Source: Clavibacter sepedonicus (GTDB taxonomy: Bacteria; Actinomycetota; Actinomycetes; Actinomycetales; Microbacteriaceae). Taken from it: a DNA stretch of 64,000 bases. Made by a program: the position numbers and the translations under genes. Every line of letters starts with the position of its first letter. Position 1 is the stretch's first letter. Below the pieces are notes generated by a model that was given only the letters and a program-made list of their open reading frames with translations, searched no databases and was not told the DNA's origin. Shown one piece after another: positions 1-7,521 of the stretch. The stretch lies in the NCBI RefSeq assembly GCF_000069225.1, contig NC_010407.1, positions 2,046,001-2,110,000 of the forward strand, in the 5' to 3' direction.

Positions 1-264
1 ACCCGCCCGCAACTGGGCCCGCGCTTCCAGCACGGCCCGTTCCCGCTCCGGGCTCGTTCGCCTCGGTACTGACCGGGGCCGCGATGACCGATCCGTCAGC
101 CCTCGCAGCCCCTCGGCACGGAACCGGTTCACCCATCGATGCGCGCACTGCCGCGACACCCCCAGCTCCCGCGCGACGTGCGCGACCGGCCGACGATCCT
201 CCACCACCCGCCGCACGAGGAGAACCCTCCCGTGAACCGTCAGACGAGCATTACCGTGGGACAT
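1..264 (-). CDS. IS481-family transposase, N-terminal 88 residues (partial)
   Basis: This is the start of a transposase whose remainder is outside the window. Residues 1-88 equal those of the full-length copy at 12952-13914 except Trp38, which is Arg here because of the base difference at 153. The visible part is the N-terminal helix-turn-helix (about residues 25-50), which in this family binds the terminal repeats; the DDE catalytic core is not visible. Whether this copy is intact cannot be judged. The change lies within the HTH, so it might affect binding, but that is inference. Confidence 0.85.
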   Translation of the reverse strand, partial: MSHGNARLTVHGRVLLVRRVVEDRRPVAHVARELGVSRQCAHRWVNRFRAEGLRGLTDRSSRPRSVPRRTSPERERAVLEARAQLRAG

Positions 265-360
265 CGAGGCCTCCTGGCGATGGTTGAACTGAACAGCTCC
301 ATCAAGCCAGGAGGCCTCTTCACACGCCCCGAAGTGTCACCAACGTCATGGCCGAGTACA
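1..360 (-). mobile_element. IS481-family element, right part only (copy 1, cut by window edge)
   Basis: Bases 1-360 match the right end of the complete element at 12943-14010 (offset 13650) with only two differences, at 153 and 349. The outer end reads TGTACTCGGCCATGACG on the minus strand, which is the terminal inverted repeat of the element. The left part lies outside the window. The element ends about 41 bases before the threonine aldolase start, so it sits inside that gene's expected promoter region, with its transposase reading away. Confidence 0.9.
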
Positions 361-401
361 CCAGGCCGGGAGCACCGGCCCGGTAGGCGAGGATGGACAC
401 C

Positions 402-1496
402 GTGACCGACGCCGCCTCCCCCGTCTCCCCCCTCCGCCTCCACGACACCGCCGCCCGCGGGTTCGCCTCCGACAACTACTCCGGGATCCACCCCGAGGTG
501 CTCGCGGCCATCGCGGCCGCGAACGACGGGCACCAGGTCGCGTACGGTGGCGACGCCTACACGGCCCGCCTGCAGGAGGTCGTCGGCGAGCACTTCGGCC
601 GCGGCGCCGAGGCGTTCCCCGTCTTCAACGGCACGGGCGCGAACGTCACCGGACTCTTGTCGATGCTGCCGCGCTGGGGTGCCGTGATCTGCGCGACCAC
701 GGCCCACATCAACACCGACGAGGGCGGCGCCCCCGAGCGCGTCGCCGGCATCAAGCTCCTCCAGGTGCCCACCGAGGACGGCAAGCTGACGCCCGAGCTC
801 ATCGACCGCGAGGCGTGGGGCTGGGGGGACGAGCACCGCGCGCAGCCGCTCGCCGTGAGCATCACGCAGACCACCGAGCTCGGCACCGTCTACACGCCGG
901 CCGAGGTGCGGGCGATCGCCGACCATGCGCACGAGCGCGGCATGCGCCTGCACATGGACGGTGCGCGCCTGTCGAACGCCGCCGCCACGCTGGACGCACC
1001 CTTCCGCGCGTTCACGTCGGACGCGGGCGTCGACGTCGTCAGCTTCGGCGGCACCAAGAACGGCCTGCTCTACGGCGAGGCGATCGTGGTGCTCGACCCC
1101 GAGGCGTCCGAGGGACTCACCTACCTGCGCAAGCTCAACATGCAGCTCGCGTCGAAGATGCGGTTCGTGAGCGCGCAGCTGCTGGCGCTGCTCGGATCCG
1201 AGGTCGACGGCGTGCCGCTGTACCTCCGCTCCGCGCGCCACGCGAACGGCATGGCCGCGCGCCTCCGGGCCGCGCTCGAGGGCGTCGACGGCGTGGAGTT
1301 CACGCAGGAGACGCAAGCGAACGGCCTGTTCGCGATCCTCCCCGAGGGCGTCGCCGACCGCCTCCGCGGCGAGTTCCGCTTCTACGACTGGGATCCGGCC
1401 CGCCGCGAGGTGCGCTGGATGTGCTCCTTCGACACCACCGAGGACGACATCGACCGCTTCGCCACGGCGATCCGCCGGGAGGTCGGGGCGGGGTAG
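402..1496 (+). CDS. ltaE: Low-specificity L-threonine aldolase (PLP-dependent beta-eliminating lyase family)
   Basis: Predicted to cleave L-threonine or L-allo-threonine to glycine and acetaldehyde using pyridoxal phosphate, in the cytosol. The protein has the fold-type I layout of the family: FNGTGANV (cofactor loop), HMDGARLSNA (PLP-interacting Asp and Arg), and SFGGTKNG, whose Lys near residue 219 should form the Schiff base. Its length of 364 residues is usual. I prefer the GTG at 402 because GAGGA lies 8 bases upstream; the ATG at 393 adds three residues but has a poor ribosome site. The gene stands alone, and a copy of the IS element ends about 41 bases upstream, so its native promoter is probably disrupted or replaced. 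Confidence 0.88.
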   Translation: MTDAASPVSPLRLHDTAARGFASDNYSGIHPEVLAAIAAANDGHQVAYGGDAYTARLQEVVGEHFGRGAEAFPVFNGTGANVTGLLSMLPRWGAVICATTAHINTDEGGAPERVAGIKLLQVPTEDGKLTPELIDREAWGWGDEHRAQPLAVSITQTTELGTVYTPAEVRAIADHAHERGMRLHMDGARLSNAAATLDAPFRAFTSDAGVDVVSFGGTKNGLLYGEAIVVLDPEASEGLTYLRKLNMQLASKMRFVSAQLLALLGSEVDGVPLYLRSARHANGMAARLRAALEGVDGVEFTQETQANGLFAILPEGVADRLRGEFRFYDWDPARREVRWMCSFDTTEDDIDRFATAIRREVGAG

Positions 1497-1497
1497 C

Positions 1498-1519
1498 GTC
1501 CCGTCGACGTCGACGGGAC
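1498..1519. terminator. 22-bp perfect palindrome after ltaE
   Basis: Two 11-base arms meeting at 1508/1509 form a perfect palindrome just after the aldolase stop codon. There is no clear T tract. Its place suggests a transcription end or mRNA-stabilising hairpin for ltaE. Confidence 0.5.
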
Positions 1520-1753
1520 CCGAGGCCATAGCGGCGACCTTCGGCATCATCTGCGCGGTCTGGAGCGGTTTCGTCGAAGCAACGTCTGGTGACGGATCAC
1601 CGCCTGCGCACAAGGTCGTCAGGAACGAAGCCCTGCAGCACGAACGCCCTGGCGGCTGAGCATCGGGGCCATCATCGCATCTGAACGAGGATCCCCTATC
1701 GGAACTTGACCATGACATGGCGATCCGTTCGGGGGGCGGGGCCCAATATGTAG

Positions 1754-1759
1754 TAGAGT
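1754..1759 (+). promoter_or_regulatory. Candidate -10 box for the small RNA/abi leader
   Basis: TAGAGT fits the actinobacterial TAnnnT -10 pattern. Transcription would begin near 1766 and run through the hairpin at 1772-1803. No convincing -35 is seen at the right distance; a TTGACC at 1706-1711 is too far upstream. Confidence 0.4.
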
Positions 1760-1765
1760 CAACCC

Positions 1766-1811
1766 ATCACGATCGGCCCGCTCGCCTTACGGCTCGGGCC
1801 GATTTTCTTTT
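1766..1811 (+). ncRNA. Candidate abiF-type small RNA: hairpin plus T tract upstream of the Abi gene
   Basis: A 9-bp perfect stem (1772-1780 with 1795-1803) carries an inner GCC-TTAC-GGC hairpin (1784-1793) over a small asymmetric internal loop, and is followed by TTTTCTTTT (1803-1811). It ends 14 bases before the start codon of the Abi_2 gene. A conserved structured RNA of this shape (the abiF RNA motif) is known upstream of Abi_2/AbiF genes, and recent work describes RNA-regulated AbiF HEPN toxins. I infer that this is the cognate RNA. The structure could also simply be a terminator or attenuator. The 5' end is estimated from the -10 box. Confidence 0.6.
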
Positions 1812-1825
1812 CCCGGGAGCGCCCA

Positions 1826-2815
1826 ATGGAGTATGCCAAGCCGTGGCTATCGATCGAGGACCAGATCGAGGGGCTCTCCCGTCGAGGCCTGGAGGTAGGG
1901 GACCGGCGCGAGGCTGGCGCCATCCTCCGGAACGTCGGGTACTACCGCTTGACCGGGTACCTCTACCCCTTCCGCCAGTCCGAGCGCTACGTCGATGACG
2001 ACGGTCGCAAGCGCACCCGCATCCTGAGCTCCTACGAGCCTGGAGTCCGCATGGATGACGCTGCGCAGTTGATCGACTTCGATCGTGAACTGCGGATGCT
2101 TGTACTCGAAGGAGTCGAGCGCATCGAGATTGCTTTGCGCATGCAGCTCGGCTACTCGCTTGGGCAGCGGTCAGCGTTCGCGCATGAAGACGCTTCTGCC
2201 TTCCTGTCTGCATTCACAGATCCACAGATGGGCGAGGACGGTGAACCTGCACCAAGCCGTCATGAGGCATGGCTCGAACGCGTGCGGCAGCGACAGAACA
2301 ACTCGGACGAGGCCTTCGTAGCCCACTTCCGCCACAAGTACGACGACCGCATGCCGATCTGGGCCCTAACCGAGATCCTTGAGCTCGGACACACCTCCCG
2401 CTTGTACGGTGGGCTGCGCAATGACATTGCGACGGAGATCGCCGGAGCGTTCGGTGTTCCTACGAAGCAGCTTATGCAGAGCTGGATCGCGACCATAAAC
2501 TACGTCCGGAATGTTGCTGCGCATCATTCTCGTCTCTACAACCGAAAGCTTGTGAGTGCACTTAAGAGACCGAAGGGCAACACCGTCCCGCTCCTTGCGC
2601 ACCTCACACAGGAGGAGGCACCGAAGCAGTTCGGCACCTACAGCGCCCTCGCGGTAATGGCCTACGTCCTAGAAACCGTGCACCCGGGCCGTGATTGGGC
2701 TGTCAGAGTAGCGGCCCTCCTCCGCAACTTCCCAACTACGGCCAGACTGAACGTGGGATCCATGGGCGTCGCCGCTGGCTGGATTGAGCAGGACCTGTGG
2801 AAAGAACGCGCCTGA
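1826..2815 (+). CDS. Abi_2 (AbiD/AbiF-like) abortive-infection protein with HEPN motif
   Basis: 329 residues of the Abi_2 family, whose members give phage-induced growth arrest and are thought to be HEPN ribonucleases. The N-terminal signature NVGYYRLTGYLYPFR (about 36-50) is typical. The RNVAAHH motif (Arg228-x4-His233) is the expected HEPN catalytic pair; a second R-x4-H (Arg115...His120) is also present and its role is unknown. The start at ATG 1826 follows GGGAG about 9 bases upstream. Codon use is AT-richer than that of the core genes nearby, and the gene lies in a low-GC stretch between the IS copies, which points to horizontal acquisition. A terminator-like small RNA directly precedes it. 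The reading frame and motifs are intact, so it is probably functional. Confidence 0.85.
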   Translation: MEYAKPWLSIEDQIEGLSRRGLEVGDRREAGAILRNVGYYRLTGYLYPFRQSERYVDDDGRKRTRILSSYEPGVRMDDAAQLIDFDRELRMLVLEGVERIEIALRMQLGYSLGQRSAFAHEDASAFLSAFTDPQMGEDGEPAPSRHEAWLERVRQRQNNSDEAFVAHFRHKYDDRMPIWALTEILELGHTSRLYGGLRNDIATEIAGAFGVPTKQLMQSWIATINYVRNVAAHHSRLYNRKLVSALKRPKGNTVPLLAHLTQEEAPKQFGTYSALAVMAYVLETVHPGRDWAVRVAALLRNFPTTARLNVGSMGVAAGWIEQDLWKERA

Positions 2816-2951
2816 TCCCTGAGGGCGACGACGAGTTCGAATCTTTAATGCGTACCACTAGCCGCCCGGCGAACGGTTCCCTAACAAACTTTGATGCAGC
2901 GCCATCAGTGTCGCCTTCGCCGTCCCGGCATCGAGCTTTCCGCCGAGCGGG

Positions 2952-2987
2952 TCGGGCGGGTCGGCCGGGTCGGGCGGGTCGGGCGGG
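2952..2987 (+). repeat. Four tandem 9-bp units (TCGGGCGGG)
   Basis: Units start at 2952, 2961, 2970 and 2979; three are identical and the second has one change (TCGGCCGGG). The tract stands out as a GC-rich island in otherwise lower-GC intergenic DNA between the Abi gene and the protease remnant (2816-3110). Nothing else with clear function is seen in that gap apart from a weak TATAGA near 3040. The purpose is unknown; it may be a slippage-prone repeat. Confidence 0.7.
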
Positions 2988-3110
2988 AGAATCTGATTGC
3001 CAGCGGTTGCTGATATGCTCGCGGCCACCGGCTAACCATGGTATAGATTCTTTACCCGAAAACAAGGTATCGACCCCTCTCGCACAAGAGGGCGACGAGA
3101 GTGGATCTAG

Positions 3111-3945
3111 ATGTCAGACCTAAATGAGACCATTGCTTTGAATCCGATCACCACATCCAGCGTTCCGGTTGTACCAAAGGACGACTTGGGCCCGATCGGA
3201 AGCGCAACAGGTTTTATAGCGCGCGCTAACGGCCTCGACTATCTAGTGACCAACCGACACGTCGCGACGGGCCTCGATAACATTACGCACCGCAGCTTAG
3301 ACACAGTAGGTCATAGGCGACCACGGTCGCTGAATTGGATCACACAAGGCACCACTGGCATCACGCACGATCACCAGGTGGACCTATATGACACCGACCT
3401 TCAGCCGCGATGGCTTGAGCATCCTCGCTTTGGAGCGTCCGCGGATATTGCCGCACTACCCCTCGGCCCGGAGGGAGCGACGGAACTTCATATGGCCCGT
3501 CCCGTCGATACGGCCTCTATGTCTTCGACGCCAAGCAGCTCCGCTCCATCCGTCAGGGTTACAAATTCGGTCCTTGTAGTCGGCTATCCTTGGGGCCACT
3601 CTGGCGGTCTGCCCGGGGCGGCTATCTGGACGCAAGGCGTTATCGCCTCCGAATTAGATCTCGAGGTCCTGGGCGATTTCCCGACTTTTTTTCATCGATA
3701 GCACAACCCACCAAGGCCTCTCGGGGGCGCCGGTGTACGTGCTGACTAACGAGCGCACGGTCTGGCATCAAGGCGCTACTGCGTCAACCATCGGTTGGCC
3801 GCCCGCCTCTATTTTCCTTGGTATCTACTCTGGTCGCGCCTGGGACGGATCAAATTTGGGCTACGTCTGGAAAGCGTCAGCCGTTGACGAGGTGGTGACG
3901 GCTGGCACGGCGGCGCTCTTCCCGGAGCGGGATGACTCCCGCTAG
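3111..3945 (+). pseudogene. Trypsin-like serine protease, broken by a 1-base frameshift
   Basis: The first frame (3111-3701) gives 196 residues with the catalytic His in VTNRHVATG and a likely Asp in GASADIAALPL, then stops. Removing one T from the T7 run at 3686-3692 joins it to the frame ending at 3945, giving FFIDSTTHQGLSGAPVY, which holds the catalytic Ser (GLSGAP). The repaired protein is about 277 residues. No signal peptide is visible, so it would be cytosolic, unlike the secreted Chp/Pat-1 serine proteases known from Clavibacter. Low-GC codon use matches the Abi gene next to it. The shift could be true decay, a homopolymer sequencing error, or (less likely) programmed slippage. Cytosolic trypsin-like proteases do occur in defence loci, but a role here is speculation. 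Confidence 0.8.
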
Positions 3946-4633
3946 ACACCTTGTCGCGAACATGCTCAGGTGCGCATCGGGCACTATCGCCGGAGTCATG
4001 CGCCGACGCCCTTTTTCTTTAACGCATCAGACTGATGCGTCCGGATTCAACCCTGTCGGATGCCCATCAATGCTCTGCGCATGGTGCAGATCGAAGTCCG
4101 ACCGGTGGCGGCTACGGACCTGGCGGACATCGCGCTCAACCTCAGTTGCGCCGCAATGAACTGCCGTTCAGACATAGAGACCCGACTTGGCAACGAGAGC
4201 ACCTAACCCGCGGAGCATTACGGCACTTTGGGCGGTTTCATCGACGCGGAGCGGTTTTTCTCTGCAAATAAGTTCTTCACGTTCGTTCGAGTGAGCCTAA
4301 GAGCAACGCATCTCGCTGCAACGACGGGTCACCCTAAGCCGGTCAACTTCCATCATTTTCCTCCAGGGCTATCTACGTCGACGAACCTAATGAACGAAGC
4401 AATTTAGGGCAGCGCAGTCAAACTGCCACGCTACTAATGCGGACGTGACACCACGAGACCCCGTCTCGATGGATGACCGCACACCGGACTCCGTGGGTGG
4501 CCGATATGCGACCGTGCCTTCACGGGTGCTCCTACCTCTATAGACCAGGCCGGTGATGAGTCTGGTAAAGGGGTTCTCAATGAAACACCCTCCGCGGCCT
4601 CTAAGTTCGACATCCCCTGGCAACAAACGACGA
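3946..4633. other. Gene-poor low-GC stretch
   Basis: Almost 700 bases between the protease remnant and the ppc terminator hold no gene I recognise. A short reading frame at 4060-4206 (48 residues, starting MPINALRMVQIEV) has a protein-like composition, and the same frame continues after its stop to about 4407 (FIDAERFFSANKFFTFVRV), which could be a degraded gene. There is no ribosome site or family match to support it. The stretch looks like decayed accessory DNA. Confidence 0.5.
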
Positions 4634-4659
4634 CGGCCGGCCCCATCGGGAGCCGGCCG
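4634..4659 (-). terminator. Hairpin terminator after ppc
   Basis: Eight-bp arms (4634-4641 and 4652-4659, CGGCCGGC/GCCGGCCG) with a 10-base loop lie 26 bases past the ppc stop codon. On the minus strand a moderately T-rich GTCGTCGTTTGTTG follows. Confidence 0.65.
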
Positions 4660-4684
4660 CCGCCGTGTCACGCGCGGGCGCGGA

Positions 4685-7417
4685 TCACCCCGTGTTCTGC
4701 AGCCCCGCCGCGATGCCGTTGACGGTGAGCAGCAGGAGCCGGTGGTCCGGATCCGTCGGGTCGGCCTGGCCGGGAGCGGCCTGGCCGGTCGCAGCGGAGG
4801 CCGTCGTGCGCAGCGCACGGAGCGCGCGGAGCTGCAGCAGCGACAGCGCGTCGACGTACGGGCTGCGCAGACGCACCGCCCGGCGCAGCACCGGCCGGCC
4901 CTCGAGGATGTCGCCGCGCCCGGTGGCCTTGCGCACCCACTCGCGCGTGAGCTCCATCTCCTCGGTGACGAGCGCCGCGAGATCCGGCCGGTCGCCGAGC
5001 GCGAGGTAGCGCTCCGCGAGGCGGCCGTCGGTCTTGGCGAGCGACATCTCGACGTTGTCGATCATCGAGGTGAACAGCGGCCACTCGTCGTAGGCCTTGC
5101 GCAGCACGGCCTCGTCGCCGACGGCGGCCAGCGCCGACCCCAGGCCGAACCAGCCCGTGAGGTTGATGCGCGCCTGCGTCCACGCGAACACCCACGGGAT
5201 GGCCCGCAGGTCCTCGAGCGACTCGACCGACAGGCCGCGGCGGGCGGGCCGCGAACCGAGCGCCAGCAGCCCGATCTCCTCCATCGGCGTGACCTGCGTG
5301 AACCACGGCGCGAAGCCGGGCGCCTTCACGAGCTCGAAGAAGCGGGCGCGGGAGGCCTCGTCCATCGTGCGCACCATCTCGGCGGATCCCTGCGCGGCGG
5401 CCGCGTTGCGCTCCTCGTTCGAGGGCGCGGACGCGAGCAGGGTCGCGGCGGCCATTTGCTCGATGTGCCGGGCGGCGATGCGCTTGTCGCCGTAGTGGGC
5501 GAAGATCACCTCGCCCTGCTCGGTGAGCTTGAAGCGGCCGTCGACGGATCCCGGCGGCTGGGCCCGGACGGCGCGGTCGGCCGGGCCGCCACCACGCCCG
5601 AGGGCGCCGCCGCGGCCGTGGAAGAGCGTGAGCTCGATGTCGTTCTCGCGCGCCCACGCGGCGATGCGGGCCTGCGCGTCGAACAGCGCGAAGGTCGCGG
5701 ACACGGGCCCGACGTCCTTCGACGAGTCGGAGTAGCCGAGCATGACCTCGAGCTTCCGCCCCGTCTGCTCGAGGCGGGCCGCGACCTGGGGCAGCCGGAT
5801 CATGCCGTCGAGGATCTCGGTGCTCGCGTTGAGATCGGCGAACGTCTCGAACAGCGGGATGACGTCGAGCACGGGCGCGTCCTCCGCGGAGCCGAGCGCG
5901 AGCGCGGCCAGCTCGTGCACCGTGCGGATGTCGTCGGCCGACTGCGTGAACGACACGATGAAGCGGCAGAAGGGCGCGACGCCGTGCCGCTCCTGCAGGC
6001 GGGCGAGGGCGCGGAACACGTAGAGCACCTCGACCGTCATGGGCGCGAGCTCGGGGACGGCGTCGCCCGACGCATCCGCCGCGGCCACGGCGAGCACCTC
6101 GCGGAGCGCCTCGCGGTGCACCTGCGAGTGCTGGCGCACCTCCATCTCGGCGAGGTGGAAGCCGAAGGTCTCGGCCTGCCAGATGAGGCCCTGCAGCTCG
6201 CCGCCCGCGATGCGGTGCGCGCCCGCGCTCCGGAGCGATCCCTGCAGCACGCGGAGGTCGGCGAGCAGCTCGGCGGCCGACGGGTAGGCGATGGGGTCGT
6301 CGTGGCGCTCGCGCGTGGCGGCGAGGCGGCCGGCGATCACGAGCAGCACGCGGCGGTGCAGCTCGGCGGGCGCGCGGGTGCCGATGCGGGCGGTGAGGTG
6401 CGGCGCGAGCGCGTCCTGCGCGGCGGCCAGCTCGCGGAGCTCCGGGCTCGGCGGGGTGTCGGCGTCGCCGAGCGTGAGGGATCGTCCGACGCGGAGGGCG
6501 ACGCGCTCGAGGCCGAGCAGGATGTGCTCGCTGGCGATGCCCGCGGCCTCCTCGGTGACCGCGGCGGTGACGTACGGGTTGCCGTCGCGATCCGCCGCGA
6601 TCCAGTTGCCGAGCCGGAAGAACGCGGGCGCGACCGCGTCGCGGACGCCGGCCTCCTCGCCGAGGAGCCAGTCGTCGAGCAGGCGGTAGACGCGCGGCAC
6701 GACCTCGAACAGCGTCTGGTCGAAGACGCCCATCGCGGTGCGGACCTCGTCGAGCGGCGTGGGCCGCGTGGTGCGCAGCGGCGAGGTGCGCCACAGGCCG
6801 TCGATCTCCTCGAGCAGCCGGCGGTCGATGTCCGCACCGGTGAGCGTGCCGGCCATGGCCCCGTCGCGCTCCGTGAGCAGGTCGCCGATGCGGCGGATCC
6901 CCGTGGCCACCGCCCGCCGACGCGCCTCGGTGGGGTGCGCCGTGAGCACCGGGTGGAACCGCATCTCGCCGAGGCGGCGCATGGCCTCCTCGCGGCCGAG
7001 CTCCTCGGTGAGCGTGCCGACCGCGTCCGGGATGGAGTCGGGCACGAAGCCCGCCGCCGCCTCGCGCTCGCGGAGGACACGGACGCGGTGGTGCTCCTCG
7101 GCCAGGTTCGCGAGGTGGAAGTAGCAGGTGAACGCCCGGGCGACCTGCTCGGCGCGCTCGGGCGTGAACGTGGCAACGAGGCGCTCGGCGTCGTCGATGG
7201 AGGCGTCGCGCGCGCTCTCGTACGCGTCGATGACCAGCTCGCGCAGGCGCTCGACGTCGCGCAGCAGATCCTCGCCGCCGGACTCGCGGAGCACCTGGCC
7301 GAGGAGGCCGCCGAGGTGGCTGACGTCGGAGCGGAGCGCCGGCTCGACGGCGTCGCGCGTGCCGTCGCGGGTGGAGTCGTGCTCGAGGGGAAGCGGCTTC
7401 TTCGGGGGAGTCGTCAC
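4685..7417 (-). CDS. ppc: Phosphoenolpyruvate carboxylase
   Basis: Carboxylates phosphoenolpyruvate with bicarbonate to oxaloacetate, refilling the TCA cycle. The 910-residue product is of normal length and keeps the family motifs: FHPVLTAHPTEARRR with the catalytic His at about 161, GYSDSSKDVGP, the glycine-rich FHGRGGALGRGGGP loop, and the conserved C-terminal QNTG. The GTG at 7417 (then TTPPKKPL) is chosen because the coding pattern ends there, although the ribosome site is weak. The MFS gene lies 104 bases upstream on the same strand; the gap suggests separate transcription. This core gene sits between two low-GC accessory patches, so the IS-bracketed segment is not purely foreign. Confidence 0.95.
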   Translation of the reverse strand: MTTPPKKPLPLEHDSTRDGTRDAVEPALRSDVSHLGGLLGQVLRESGGEDLLRDVERLRELVIDAYESARDASIDDAERLVATFTPERAEQVARAFTCYFHLANLAEEHHRVRVLREREAAAGFVPDSIPDAVGTLTEELGREEAMRRLGEMRFHPVLTAHPTEARRRAVATGIRRIGDLLTERDGAMAGTLTGADIDRRLLEEIDGLWRTSPLRTTRPTPLDEVRTAMGVFDQTLFEVVPRVYRLLDDWLLGEEAGVRDAVAPAFFRLGNWIAADRDGNPYVTAAVTEEAAGIASEHILLGLERVALRVGRSLTLGDADTPPSPELRELAAAQDALAPHLTARIGTRAPAELHRRVLLVIAGRLAATRERHDDPIAYPSAAELLADLRVLQGSLRSAGAHRIAGGELQGLIWQAETFGFHLAEMEVRQHSQVHREALREVLAVAAADASGDAVPELAPMTVEVLYVFRALARLQERHGVAPFCRFIVSFTQSADDIRTVHELAALALGSAEDAPVLDVIPLFETFADLNASTEILDGMIRLPQVAARLEQTGRKLEVMLGYSDSSKDVGPVSATFALFDAQARIAAWARENDIELTLFHGRGGALGRGGGPADRAVRAQPPGSVDGRFKLTEQGEVIFAHYGDKRIAARHIEQMAAATLLASAPSNEERNAAAAQGSAEMVRTMDEASRARFFELVKAPGFAPWFTQVTPMEEIGLLALGSRPARRGLSVESLEDLRAIPWVFAWTQARINLTGWFGLGSALAAVGDEAVLRKAYDEWPLFTSMIDNVEMSLAKTDGRLAERYLALGDRPDLAALVTEEMELTREWVRKATGRGDILEGRPVLRRAVRLRSPYVDALSLLQLRALRALRTTASAATGQAAPGQADPTDPDHRLLLLTVNGIAAGLQNTG

Positions 7418-7521
7418 GGAGTCGAGGATACGGACAGCGCGCGGCCGATCCTGCGCATGACGTCCGAGGACGCGCGCTCCGGCCGCGGATCCGGCTGTGG
7501 AGGGCGCGCGAGGCGACCGGA

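Noticed and set aside
1520..1640. Plus-strand frame with a hydrophobic start (AIAATFGIICAVWSGF)
   Set aside because: No start codon or ribosome site and no recognisable family; too short to support a gene or named remnant.
1772..1811. Plain terminator of ltaE
   Set aside because: It is about 275 bases past the ltaE stop, after a separate palindrome at 1498, and stands tightly before the Abi gene, where a conserved RNA is expected. It was kept as an ncRNA candidate, though the terminator reading is not excluded.
2952..2987. Possible CRISPR array
   Set aside because: The units are 9 bp, directly joined with no spacers, and no cas gene is nearby.
4060..4206. Small gene of 48 codons (MPINALRM...)
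   Set aside because: There is no ribosome site, no family match, and the reading frame continues past its stop with protein-like sequence, so it is more like a relic than a gene.
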